Shown here piece after piece: positions 50,936 to 59,642 of a stretch of DNA of 64,000 nucleotides. The notes beneath the pieces were generated by a model, which saw nothing but the letters and a program-made list of their open reading frames with translations, ran no database searches and was not told the DNA's origin. Each line of letters begins with the position of its first letter. Within the stretch, counting starts at the first letter, position 1. Made by a program: the position numbers and the translations under genes. Source of the stretch: Micromonospora peucetia (lineage in GTDB: Bacteria > Actinomycetota > Actinomycetes > Mycobacteriales > Micromonosporaceae). The stretch lies in NCBI RefSeq assembly GCF_900091625.1, contig NZ_FMIC01000002.1:3596001-3660000 (forward strand), written 5' to 3'.

Positions 50936-52435
50936 ATGTCCCCGGATCTGGCCGGCGTCGGCGACCGGTTGACACCGATCGACAACCGTGACCTCGCTCC
51001 CATCACCGTCGTCGCCCAGTGCCTGGACAACCAGTGGGTGACCCAGGATCTGCTCGAACGGATGCTGAGCCGGAGGCAGTCGTACCGGGACGTCGAGCGG
51101 GTGCGCCGGCACGACGCGCGCGCCGAGTACCTGCGCTCGGTCCTCAACGCCGAGCAGGTGGTGGTGAACCGGGCGTACTTCTTCAACAACCCGGTGGTCC
51201 ACCAGGACTTCACCACCGAGGGGCCGCACCGGGACGCCTTCCGCGCGCTGCTCGACGAGAGCGTCCTCGTGCCGTTCCTGCTGTTCGAGCGCACCCCGGT
51301 GGCGGAACCGCGGTTCGGCGTCGACTCGGCGGGCTGGTCGGCGTGGGTGCGCGTGCTCGACGAGGTCGACACCGTCCGGTGCCTGCGGCTGTCCTGGGAC
51401 GACGCGCAGAACCAACTGCTCACCGAGCGGTGCATCATCGCCGAGTTCCGCCGCTTTCTGCTCCAGCTGCCGGCGTTCAACCTGGCCGAGCTCCAGCGCG
51501 ACCTCCGGCTCGACGACGACAGCCTGCCGCTGCTCAAGCGCCGGTTGCGGGAGGTCGGCATGTGGGCGCTGAGCGTGGAACAGGCCGATCGGGATGGCTT
51601 CTACCGGGAGTTCCTGGTGGAACCCGACACCAACCCGGCCGACGGGAGGTTCCGTGCCGAGCCCCTGGTCGCCGAGCTCAAGCAGCTCGTCGACCTGCGC
51701 TACAACACGGCCCTACCGGACGCCGTCGACGGGTTCGCGCTCATCCCGGCGGACTCGCTGCGCCGGACGGCTATGCAGGAGTACCGGCGGGAGCGACCCC
51801 CCGAGCGCGACATGGACGACCTGCTCGGCCTGCTGCGGACGCTGCGGCCGTACGCCTTCGACCTGGTTCAGCTCCCGCTGCGGATCGACCTGACTGGCAT
51901 CGGCCTGCACCACGTGCGCCAGGCCCGGCGGACCGACGAGTGGCGGGGGTACGTGGACAGCCTCCGGGCCCTGCTGGACGAGCCGCTCGACTTCGTCACC
52001 CGCTCGCAGCAGGTGTACGACCGGTACGTCGCCCTGGCCCGGCGGCTGACGGACATCGTGGGCGAGCGGCGGCTGGACCAGGTCAACGGCTGGGAGCCGG
52101 TGATCCGGGTGACCGTCGAGGTGATGGGGAGCACCGTCTCGATCGTGTTCGACGGTGACCCGCGGGTCGAGCTGGTCGGGGAGGTGGCCACCGAGATCGC
52201 CGCGCGTGGGGCGACGGCCGTCGTCCGGTTCGCCGTGGTGGGGCGGGACCAGCGGCGGGCGGGACGCGAACTGGGCACCGGCATCGATGTCATGCGGGTG
52301 GGTCTCCAGCGGGCGGGGGAGGATTGGCGGGAACTCGTGCGCCGGCTGCGGGAGATGGGTTTCCCGGTGTTCGACGGCGCCGAGGAGAGCAACGAGGCGA
52401 ACATCGACCGGCCGGAGGGTGATGACGGTGAGTGA
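50936..52435 (+). CDS. Unknown 499-residue protein coupled to a Nudix gene
   Basis: A 499-residue soluble protein I cannot assign to a family. The N-terminal part has a distinctive VVNRAYFFNNPVVHQDF motif near residue 75; the rest is helical and charged, with a C-terminal alpha/beta region (VIRVTVEVMGSTVSIVFDG; TAVVRFAVVGRD). ATG 50936 has GAGGAGAG directly upstream. Its stop overlaps the start of the Nudix gene, so the two are translationally coupled and likely act together. Confidence 0.8.
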   Translation: MSPDLAGVGDRLTPIDNRDLAPITVVAQCLDNQWVTQDLLERMLSRRQSYRDVERVRRHDARAEYLRSVLNAEQVVVNRAYFFNNPVVHQDFTTEGPHRDAFRALLDESVLVPFLLFERTPVAEPRFGVDSAGWSAWVRVLDEVDTVRCLRLSWDDAQNQLLTERCIIAEFRRFLLQLPAFNLAELQRDLRLDDDSLPLLKRRLREVGMWALSVEQADRDGFYREFLVEPDTNPADGRFRAEPLVAELKQLVDLRYNTALPDAVDGFALIPADSLRRTAMQEYRRERPPERDMDDLLGLLRTLRPYAFDLVQLPLRIDLTGIGLHHVRQARRTDEWRGYVDSLRALLDEPLDFVTRSQQVYDRYVALARRLTDIVGERRLDQVNGWEPVIRVTVEVMGSTVSIVFDGDPRVELVGEVATEIAARGATAVVRFAVVGRDQRRAGRELGTGIDVMRVGLQRAGEDWRELVRRLREMGFPVFDGAEESNEANIDRPEGDDGE

Positions 52436-53126
52436 CGAGCGGGGCGAGTACGCCGAGCTGCGCAGGCGGCGGCCCGACTACTTCACCAATCCACCCGACG
52501 CGGCGGTCGAGATCCTCGACGGGACGGAACAGGTGGCGGCGGAGCGCGCCAAGGCAGCGGCGTTGCGGGCCCGTGGCCTGCCCGTCGAGTGGAGCCGGAC
52601 GGGGGTGGTCTACCGGGACGAGTACGTGACGCTGGTACGCGACCCGGTCCGCTTCCCGGGCGGTGCCGTCGGGACGTACGTCCGGAAGCTGCCCAGCGGC
52701 GGCGCCGACGGGGTCGTGCTGCTGCCGGTGCTCGACGGCGCCGTCGTGCTGGTCGAGCACTTTCGGCACGCCACGAGGCGCTGGCACCTGGAGGCGCCCC
52801 GGGGGTTCGGCGAGGCCGGGGTGGCCGCCGACGAGCAGGCCGTCCGTGAGTTGCGCGAGGAGCTCGGCGTGGCGCCGACCCGCCTGGTCGACCTCGGTGA
52901 GCTGCACCCCGACACCGGCATCGCGACCGACGCGGTGCACCTCTATCTCGCCGAGATCACCGAGTTGGGGCCGGTCGGCGCGGCGGAGGGCATCCGGGCC
53001 CCCCGGACCTACCTGCCGGAGCAGGTCGGTGAGCTGATCCGCGACGGGGCGATCACCGACTCGTTCACCATCGCCGTCTGGACCCGCGCGTGGCTGCGCG
53101 GGTTGCTGAGGGGCCGGCCGCGTTGA
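52428..53126 (+). CDS. Nudix hydrolase, ADP-ribose pyrophosphatase-like
   Basis: A 232-residue protein. The Nudix box reads GFGEAGVAADEQAVRELREE-LGV: it fits G-x5-E-x7-REUxEExGU except that the first Glu is Val. The flanking EAPRGF and the later DTGIATDAVHLYLAEI resemble ADP-sugar pyrophosphatases. Residues 1-80 form an extra N-terminal part. GTG 52428 is preferred since GGAGGG lies nine bases before it; ATG 52422 is possible. Coupled to the preceding unknown gene. Confidence 0.82.
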   Translation: MSDERGEYAELRRRRPDYFTNPPDAAVEILDGTEQVAAERAKAAALRARGLPVEWSRTGVVYRDEYVTLVRDPVRFPGGAVGTYVRKLPSGGADGVVLLPVLDGAVVLVEHFRHATRRWHLEAPRGFGEAGVAADEQAVRELREELGVAPTRLVDLGELHPDTGIATDAVHLYLAEITELGPVGAAEGIRAPRTYLPEQVGELIRDGAITDSFTIAVWTRAWLRGLLRGRPR

Positions 53127-53138
53127 GCCTGCGGTCCG

Positions 53139-54281
53139 TCAGTGCCGGCCGCCGGCCATCTGCTCCCGGAGGCTGCCGCGCTGCACCGCCCGGCTGATGT
53201 CGCTCGGCGAGACGATTCCGACCAGTCGGCCGTCGGCCATCACCAGCGCACGCCCGTCGGCGCACTGGCTGAGCCGGGGGAGCAGGTCGGTCAGCGACTC
53301 GTCCGGCCGGGCGAGCACCAGCTCGTCGGCCCGGCAGGCCACCTCGGCCAGCGTGGTGGAGGCCCGGCGCTCCGGCGGGATGCCGCGTACCCGGTCGAGG
53401 GTGACCAGGCCGACGGGCCGGTCGTCCTCGGTCAGCGGCAGTGCCGTGTGCCGGTACGCGAAGAGGTAGTGGTCCACGAAGTCGCCCACCGTCATCTGCC
53501 CCGACGCGGTCTGCGGTTGTGGCGTCATCACGTCGGCCACCCGTACGCCCTGGAGCGCGCTGCCCATCCGGGCCTGCCGTTCCTCCATGCCGGCGGCGCC
53601 GATCAGGAACCAGCCGATCAGGGCGAGCCACAGCCCGCCGAAGCCGACGCCGGCCAGGAACTGCCACAGCCCCAGGCCGATCAGCACCACGCCGAGGATC
53701 CGGCCGGCCCGGGCTGCGACGACCGACGCCTTCGTCCGGTCGCCGGTCGCCTTCCAGACCACCGCCCGCAGCAGCCGCCCGCCGTCCAGCGGGGCGGCCG
53801 GCAGCGCGTTGAAGACCGCCAGCAGCACGTTGATGCCGGCCAGCCAGGCCAGCGAGCCGAGCAGCAGTCCCCGTACGCCGGCCAGGGTGAGCACCACCGC
53901 GATGCCGCCGAAGAAGAGCCCGATCAGCAGACTCACCAGCGGGCCGATGCCGGCGATGCGCAGCTCCGCGCCCGGGTCGCGCGCCTCGCCGCGCAGCTCG
54001 GCCACCCCGCCGAAGAGCCAGAGGGTGATCCCGCCGACCTCCAGCCCGTTGCGCTTGGCGACGATCGCGTGCGAGATCTCGTGGGCGAGCAGGCCGAGGA
54101 AGAAGACCACCGCCGCGGCGAGCCCCGCCAGGACGTATGCGGCGACGGGCTGGCCCGGGTAGGCCCGGGGGAGCTGGTAGGCCGACAGCGCCCAGGTGAT
54201 CAGGGCGAAGATGACCAGGACACTCCAGTTGACGCCGACCGGTACGCCCGCAATCCGGCCGAGCCGGAAACTCGCCCTCAT
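53139..54281 (-). CDS. Site-2 protease family zinc metalloprotease with CBS domains
   Basis: A 380-residue membrane protein. Intramembrane zinc ligands are in FLGLLAHEISHAI (His 67, Glu 68, His 71) and in NALPAAPLDGGRLL (Asp). About six spans cover residues 15-235; the C-terminal part (250-370) contains a CBS pair (VADVMTPQPQTASGQMTVGD; IVSPSDISRAV). It cleaves membrane-bound substrates, often anti-sigma factors; its target is unknown. It lies downstream of the QueC-like gene on the same strand with a 43-base gap and may be transcribed with it. Confidence 0.9.
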   Translation of the reverse strand: MRASFRLGRIAGVPVGVNWSVLVIFALITWALSAYQLPRAYPGQPVAAYVLAGLAAAVVFFLGLLAHEISHAIVAKRNGLEVGGITLWLFGGVAELRGEARDPGAELRIAGIGPLVSLLIGLFFGGIAVVLTLAGVRGLLLGSLAWLAGINVLLAVFNALPAAPLDGGRLLRAVVWKATGDRTKASVVAARAGRILGVVLIGLGLWQFLAGVGFGGLWLALIGWFLIGAAGMEERQARMGSALQGVRVADVMTPQPQTASGQMTVGDFVDHYLFAYRHTALPLTEDDRPVGLVTLDRVRGIPPERRASTTLAEVACRADELVLARPDESLTDLLPRLSQCADGRALVMADGRLVGIVSPSDISRAVQRGSLREQMAGGRH

Positions 54282-54324
54282 GTTCGGGTACTACCCGCGA
54301 TGGTCGCGCCCATGCCAGGACGGG

Positions 54325-55605
54325 TCATGGGTTGAGCTGTCCGGCTGATCGGGCGTGGCGAACGAACATGTCCGTCAGCTCCACCCGCCCCCGCTGGACC
54401 ACGTCGAGGAGCGGGGCCAGATCGAGACCGTCGGGCAGCGGCATGTCGGTGACGAGGTCCCGGAGCGTGAACTCGCGGTTCAACCACCTGTGCAGCGCCC
54501 GCCGATCCGTCGCAGCCTTCTGGTGGTCCGGAAGGGCCCAGACATCCTTGGCGTACGGAGTGCTGTCAACGCCGGATGCGGCGAGCAGACCGGACCGGCG
54601 TATCAGGCAGGGGTAGCAGCACCCGCAGTGCAACTCGGGTCGGTTCCTCGGTGGCCGACCGCAACTGAGGGTGGTGCTGCTCAGCGTCGCGGGTGCCAGT
54701 CCCGCCCTCAGCGCCCGTTCGCAGACCTCGCCCTTGGTGAGGTGCAGGTACGGGTTGACCACCGTCATTGATCCGCCCAGCGTGTGGATCAACTCGTTGA
54801 GGAGGCTGAGGGTGTAGGGGTGCACGGATCGGGTCGAGCAGGCAGCAACCCGGGCGGGCGTCAGGGCGGGGTTCAGTGCCAGTTGACCGTTTTCGGGCAC
54901 AGCGACGTGTGACACGTCGTGGGCGGCGGCGAGGTAGACGGCGGTGGCTGCGTAGAGCAGCCCTCGGGTTCGCGCGGACGGTTCGAGCTTTCGCCGCCCG
55001 GCGAAGACCTGCTGCGAGGCCCGCACGGGCATGGCGTTGCTGCCCGCCGCATCGCGGATCATGGCGATGGCGCGGTCCTGCTGCGCCTTCCACTGCGGCT
55101 CGTAGTAGGAGACGAACAAGATGTTGCCGTCCGACGCGCGGGAGCGCTCGGCCGCGTACGCGAAGGAGTCCAAGCCTCCGGAGAAGAGCGCCACCTCTTC
55201 CACCGGGGGACCCGGATGGGTGCGTTGCTGATGTGGCCAGGCGGCAGCTCCGGGGCGCGCGCTGATCATCCAGCGATCCGCCGTCAGCGCCTCGGCGAGG
55301 CGGGACAGCAGCTCAAGGGGCCTGCCCGCCCAGCGGTCGACGGCCCGCACCTGCACGGAAAGGTCGATCTGCCGACTCCAGCGGTCGTCGGCGGCGGCTC
55401 GCAGCGAAAGTTTGTCGGCGAGGTGGACGGCCCGTGCCATGTGCAGCAGATCCTGCGCCCAGACCGGTCGATCCCCGGTCACTTCGGCCTGCCCTTGCAA
55501 CGCCTCGTCGGCCCGCGCCAGTAGTGTCCGGTCGATCAGTTCTCGACCGTGTTCCACGACAGGCCGACCGCTGGTCATGTACTGGTAGGCGAAGTTCGAG
55601 GTCAT
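54325..55605 (-). CDS. QueC-like ATP pyrophosphatase, QatC-like
   Basis: A 426-residue protein. The ATP-binding loop is ALFSGGLDSFAYAAE (residues 142-147). The C-terminal zinc site comprises Cys 315, 327, 330 and 333 in SCGRPPRNRPELHCGCCYPC, as in 7-cyano-7-deazaguanine synthase QueC. Residues 1-130 are an extra N-terminal domain not found in housekeeping QueC but typical of QatC from the Qat antiphage system. Its start overlaps the stop of the QatB-like gene. No queuosine biosynthesis genes (queD, queE, folE) are nearby, arguing against a tRNA-modification role. Confidence 0.82.
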   Translation of the reverse strand: MTSNFAYQYMTSGRPVVEHGRELIDRTLLARADEALQGQAEVTGDRPVWAQDLLHMARAVHLADKLSLRAAADDRWSRQIDLSVQVRAVDRWAGRPLELLSRLAEALTADRWMISARPGAAAWPHQQRTHPGPPVEEVALFSGGLDSFAYAAERSRASDGNILFVSYYEPQWKAQQDRAIAMIRDAAGSNAMPVRASQQVFAGRRKLEPSARTRGLLYAATAVYLAAAHDVSHVAVPENGQLALNPALTPARVAACSTRSVHPYTLSLLNELIHTLGGSMTVVNPYLHLTKGEVCERALRAGLAPATLSSTTLSCGRPPRNRPELHCGCCYPCLIRRSGLLAASGVDSTPYAKDVWALPDHQKAATDRRALHRWLNREFTLRDLVTDMPLPDGLDLAPLLDVVQRGRVELTDMFVRHARSAGQLNP

Positions 55606-56369
55606 GCGACCAGTTCCACGCCGGTGTCGCTGACGCCGAGAGCTTCGGTGACGGTTTCCACGAGCAGGTCCCGGGCCACATCAGCAAGGCTCGTTCGTGA
55701 GGTTTGTCGTTCGGTCGCCGCTGCACACGGGTCGGGGAGCACCTTGACGACCTGGTCGGCGACGAAGCCGGCTACGGCGTCGGTGGGGTCGAGCAGCACC
55801 AGCGGCGGAACGGCAAGCTTGACGTTTTCCGCGATCAGGATGTGCACGAATTCGCCGACCAACTCCCCGAAGAACAGCCGATACAAGGCGCAGAACAGCT
55901 CGCCGGTGACACGTCCCGAGGTGTTGGCGAGTGGGTCGCCGGGAACGATGAGGCGTTCCGCCACGCGGCGTGCGGCTCGACGGGTGGCAGCATCCACGAT
56001 GAGCCGGCCGTCGCCGCCCACCTCGTCGACGAATCGACGGACGAATTCGTCTTGCGGGCTGATCGAGGCCGTGGCGTCGAGGTGCCGGAGCATCGGAGGG
56101 TCGGGTCGGCGCAGGTCGTCGAGGACGGTGATCAGCCGCGCTCCACCCTCCTGCGCCGCGTCGCGGAGGCCGAACCGTCGCGGATCGTCCAGCAGCGCGT
56201 CACGCAGTGCCCGCCGGAACCGCGTCGCCACGTCTTCTGCGGTGCGCCGGTCGTTCTCCGTCAACGAATCCGGTCGGCTGCCGGCGTCCGGCTTCCACCG
56301 GCTCAGGCTTCCTTTCGCGGCGGTCCAGCCGCCCTTCGTCGGGCCGAGCAAACGGGTCGACGTGCCCAA
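55602..56369 (-). CDS. QatB-like protein with Met-Gly-Thr-Ser N-terminus
   Basis: A 255-residue protein when read from the TTG at 56369, which has GGGAGG five bases upstream. The N-terminus is then MGTSTRLLGPTKGG, resembling the MGTS...GG start of QatB proteins. The rest is helical, with a conserved-looking segment VHILIAENVKLAVPPLVLLD near the C-terminus. In the Qat system QatB is the partner of the QueC-like QatC; after Met removal it would expose an N-terminal Gly. No ATG or GTG start would keep this N-terminus. It overlaps the QatC-like gene by four bases. QatA and QatD are absent. Confidence 0.65.
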   Translation of the reverse strand: MGTSTRLLGPTKGGWTAAKGSLSRWKPDAGSRPDSLTENDRRTAEDVATRFRRALRDALLDDPRRFGLRDAAQEGGARLITVLDDLRRPDPPMLRHLDATASISPQDEFVRRFVDEVGGDGRLIVDAATRRAARRVAERLIVPGDPLANTSGRVTGELFCALYRLFFGELVGEFVHILIAENVKLAVPPLVLLDPTDAVAGFVADQVVKVLPDPCAAATERQTSRTSLADVARDLLVETVTEALGVSDTGVELVA

Positions 56370-56407
56370 GGCGACCTCCCGGAGGGGGCGGAAAGCGCGT
56401 GGACGAG

Positions 56408-56437
56408 AGTCTATTGATACGCAGAGTTTCCAGGCAA
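56408..56437 (-). promoter_or_regulatory. Candidate promoter of the Qat-like pair
   Basis: On the minus strand TTGCCT (56437-56432) and TAGACT (56413-56408) are separated by 18 bases, fitting a housekeeping sigma-factor promoter, about 39 bases before the TTG start. Tentative, from sequence only. Confidence 0.4.
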
Positions 56438-56653
56438 GCGCACTGTGTGTCGTCCCTGAGGCTGGTGGCGTTCCGCGTGTGGCTGGCAAACGAGTGGATC
56501 GAGGCTGCGTCGGAGAGGGTCGGCGCGTAGGTTCGCCGTTCTTCTTTCATTTAAAGATTTACATGTATTACAGTGGCGCCGTGCCAGCCCGTACGGGTTT
56601 GGGCGGCCCCAAGGCGGCCTCCCGGCACCCTTACTTTCCGTGGAGAGGTGCTC

Positions 56654-57286
56654 GTGATCAGTAACTCCTCAGCGCGCCGCCGCACCCTGCTGGCCGCCGC
56701 CGCTGGTCTCGTCGTGGCCCCCTGGGCGGCGGCCGGAACCGCGCACGCGGCGGCCCCGAAGGTCTACCTCGACCCCGGGCATGGCGGCACCGACCCCGGC
56801 GCCGTCGCAAACGGCCTGACCGAGAAGGCCCTGACCCTCAGCATCGCGCTTCAGACCCGCGACATCCTGAAGGCCAGTTACAGCGTCGACGTACGGATGT
56901 CCCGCACCTCCGACATCACCCGCAGTCTCGCGTATCGTACGAGCGACGCCAACGCGTGGGGCGCCAGGATCTTCGTCAGCATCCACATCAACTCCGGCGG
57001 CGGTACGGGTTTCGAGAGCTACCGATACCCGGGCACCGGTAGCACCCTGCACAGTGCGGTGCACTCCCGGGTCCTGTCGAACATGCGCACCGTCGGCTCG
57101 GTCACCGACCGCGGCCTGAAGACCGCCAACTTCCATGTGCTGCGCGAGACCGCCATGCCCGCCGTCCTGACCGAGAACCTGTTCATCGACACCGTGGCCG
57201 ACGCGAACCTGCTCAAGCGCGCCGCCTTCATCACCGCCACCGCCCGCGGGCACGCCAACGGCATCGCCGCCTACCTCGGCCTCTAG
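56654..57286 (+). CDS. N-acetylmuramoyl-L-alanine amidase, Tat-exported
   Basis: A 210-residue Amidase_3 enzyme that cleaves the amide between muramic acid and the peptide stem of peptidoglycan. Zinc ligands and catalysis: YLDPGHGGTDPG (His), GLTEKAL (Glu), IFVSIHINS (His) and VLTENLFIDT (Glu). The N-terminus ARRRTLLAAAAGLVVAP has twin arginines and a hydrophobic stretch, fitting Tat export, with cleavage after AHA. GTG 56654 is chosen because GGAGAGG lies five bases upstream. It is divergent from the Qat-like pair. Confidence 0.92.
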   Translation: MISNSSARRRTLLAAAAGLVVAPWAAAGTAHAAAPKVYLDPGHGGTDPGAVANGLTEKALTLSIALQTRDILKASYSVDVRMSRTSDITRSLAYRTSDANAWGARIFVSIHINSGGGTGFESYRYPGTGSTLHSAVHSRVLSNMRTVGSVTDRGLKTANFHVLRETAMPAVLTENLFIDTVADANLLKRAAFITATARGHANGIAAYLGL

Positions 57287-57629
57287 GGTGCTGAGTCTCT
57301 GACTCGCATTCAATCTGCGGCGGGCCCGGCGAGGATTCCCGTCCGCGGTCTTGGCCATGGGTCCGGGGGTGGCTGCTCGTTCAGGTCGACAGCCACCCCA
57401 TGGCCAGCGACTGCGTCATCCTGCGAGCCTGGCAGCGGCGCGGCGAAACCGGCCCCGACGACGACTCGGAGTAGTGGCGGCATTGTCCGATCCATGACGC
57501 CCGAGCTTTCGATCGGCCATCCATCGCTATTCTTGCCCCGCGCCCTCGGGCCTACCGATGTCGGCCGCACCAGTTCTGACAACACTGCCAGAGGATCATC
57601 CACTTCGCTTCGGCCATGAGAGGGTGACC
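57287..57629. other. Gene-free stretch before the lipoprotein gene
   Basis: These 343 bases have no credible frame, RNA or repeat. A short antisense frame (57310-57726) is not protein-like and overlaps the lipoprotein gene. Confidence 0.45.
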
Positions 57630-59522
57630 GTGAGAGCACGCCGCACTGTCGCTGCGACTGTGGTCGCCTGGGTAGTTGTCGCACTCGGAGCAGCCTGCAC
57701 CTCGGGCGGAGACTTCTCCGAATCAAACGCCAGGACGGGCGTTGTCGTCGAGGGCCCCAACCGGGCTCTCGACGGTGAGCTGAAGGTGGAGGAGGCGGCT
57801 GGCCCGCCTGAGATGCCGCCAGGGTTCACGCAGGTTGGTGCCGTCACCAAGGTCACCGGAAAGCTCAAGGACCACGTGACGATCACCCTGCCGATTCCGG
57901 CAGGGGTGGACGACCAGCAGGTGCCGAACCTGCGCGTCATGCGGCACGACGGCACGTCGTGGGGCGCGATGCCCCCGCAGCATGTCGACCTCAAGCAGCG
58001 GTTGGTCAAGGTCACCACCAGCGAGTTCTCGCTCTGGGGCCTGAGCAGGTGGGACGTCGAACAGGCGGTGGCCGACTTCCTGGCCGGCGCACGCAACACG
58101 CTGAGCAGTGGCGGCTGGTGGATCCTCGGCTCGGTGGGCAAGTTCGCGGTCAATCCGCCGATCACGGAGTGCCGCTACCCGGCTCTGACGCTCCAGCTCG
58201 ACACGTCCCAGTTCGTCGACGAGGCGTTCCTGTGTCCCAAGTTCGTCATGGAGGACAAGGAGCGGCACACCTACCGCCTGCATGTCAGCAACCTGCGCGG
58301 ATTTCCGGTGATGCTGCGGCTCCCCACGGGCGTGAAGCCGCACAGCGTCACGCCGCAGGCGGCCAATCCTGTCACGCAGCTCATGGTGCAGGTGGGTCAG
58401 GAGCGCGGCTTGGCGGTGTTGCCGGGCGGCGGCGAACTGGTGCTCGATGTGAATGCGCTCGACCTTCCCAAGGGCGCTCGGATCGCTGGGGCGCTCGATC
58501 TGACCGGCGTCATCATGGACACCGGCGTGGCCATCTTCCGAGTGGTCACGGGGTATGAATGGAACGACAGGGTCATCGAGGCCATCGGCAAGACGCAGGA
58601 GTTCGCGGATGCCGTGGCCTGCGTCATGGACCAGAGCGAGCGCATCGCCAAGCAGTTCCACAGCATCGGCGCCGCGAAGCTGGCCTGGGAGTTCACCTAC
58701 GCCGCCTCGGGCTGCATGTCGACCAAGTTGATCGTGGCAGCCGCCTCGGTCTACGCCAAGTTCAACTACGAGGCGTACAACTACGACGAGGTACTGCAAA
58801 AGGCTCTGCGGGCAACCGTCGCACGCGTGGTGACGCTGATCGAGAACGCCCCGGCGGTCACCCAGATCGCGGCGACGATGCTCGCGGCGCGCAGCGGCAA
58901 GACGACCTTCGGGCTCGGCATCGAGCTGGAGGACCCCGCCGTCAGCAACCTGTACAAGGCGCTGCCCACCCCCGGCGACGGCGGCTTCCGGCGTACCCAG
59001 GGCGCATCGGTCGGCCCGGCCAACGGCGGGCAGCTCACGCTCGTCGGTACGCCCTGCATGGTCGAGGGCCAGCCGCAGCCCTGGGCGGCCTGGACGCAGG
59101 GAGCCGCCTACGCGCGGTACGACCGCGGAGCCATCGGCACGTCCGTGCAGGTGGCGTATGTCCGGGCCGAGCACAAGAAGACCGTGCAGGCGCTGTTCAC
59201 CAACCTCGCCGGCAACACGGCCAAGTGCGACCAGCGAAAAGACGGCAACATCATCGTCCTGGAGAACCACGACGGTAGGCAGTTCGGCGGTCTCACTGAC
59301 TACCGGGTCGGCCAGGCCGGCTGGGAGAACAGCGAGTACATGCCCTACGGGGTGGTGGCCGCGTACGACCCGACGAAGGGCGTCGTGGTGCACATCAGCA
59401 TGAGCGCCGATCCATATTCGGGCGTCGATCTCGATGACATCAAGAAAGGGCTGGAGGCGGCCCTCGACTACGCCGCCAACAAGCTGGACGTCTCCCTCGG
59501 GACGACCTACACGCTCAGGTAG
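57630..59522 (+). CDS. Large exported lipoprotein of unknown function
   Basis: A 630-residue protein. The signal peptide ends in a lipobox, VVALGAACTSG, with the modified Cys at about residue 24, so it is anchored to the outside of the membrane. The N-terminal part has beta-strand repeats (VTITLPIPAGVDDQQV; MRHDGTSWGAMPPQ). The middle (about 320-450) is helical, and the C-terminal domain has Cys residues in GTPCMVEG and TAKCDQR. No enzyme motif is recognised. GTG 57630 is preferred because GAGAGGG lies five bases upstream. Confidence 0.78.
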   Translation: MRARRTVAATVVAWVVVALGAACTSGGDFSESNARTGVVVEGPNRALDGELKVEEAAGPPEMPPGFTQVGAVTKVTGKLKDHVTITLPIPAGVDDQQVPNLRVMRHDGTSWGAMPPQHVDLKQRLVKVTTSEFSLWGLSRWDVEQAVADFLAGARNTLSSGGWWILGSVGKFAVNPPITECRYPALTLQLDTSQFVDEAFLCPKFVMEDKERHTYRLHVSNLRGFPVMLRLPTGVKPHSVTPQAANPVTQLMVQVGQERGLAVLPGGGELVLDVNALDLPKGARIAGALDLTGVIMDTGVAIFRVVTGYEWNDRVIEAIGKTQEFADAVACVMDQSERIAKQFHSIGAAKLAWEFTYAASGCMSTKLIVAAASVYAKFNYEAYNYDEVLQKALRATVARVVTLIENAPAVTQIAATMLAARSGKTTFGLGIELEDPAVSNLYKALPTPGDGGFRRTQGASVGPANGGQLTLVGTPCMVEGQPQPWAAWTQGAAYARYDRGAIGTSVQVAYVRAEHKKTVQALFTNLAGNTAKCDQRKDGNIIVLENHDGRQFGGLTDYRVGQAGWENSEYMPYGVVAAYDPTKGVVVHISMSADPYSGVDLDDIKKGLEAALDYAANKLDVSLGTTYTLR

Positions 59523-59579
59523 CGTCCAGCAGCCGGTGCGGCCGGCAGCGGTGGGCTCGAAGCACAGAGCGAGCCGAGG

Positions 59580-59606
59580 CGCGGGCAGCCTTCAAGACCG
59601 CCCGCG
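59580..59606. terminator. Hairpin between convergent genes
   Basis: CGCGGGC at 59580-59586 pairs with GCCCGCG at 59600-59606, extended by one flanking G-C pair; loop of 13 bases. It lies between the lipoprotein gene and the convergent Excalibur gene and may act on both. Confidence 0.5.
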
Positions 59607-59642
59607 CTGGCTCCCGACGCCTCACCGCACGACGTCGTTCCG

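Noticed and set aside
53142..54335. Plus-strand frame of 397 codons opposite the site-2 protease
   Set aside because: Shadow of the protease gene, which has the HEISH motif and membrane spans.
54325..55605. Housekeeping queuosine biosynthesis gene queC
   Set aside because: The protein is about twice the usual QueC length, has an extra N-terminal domain and no queD, queE or folE neighbours.
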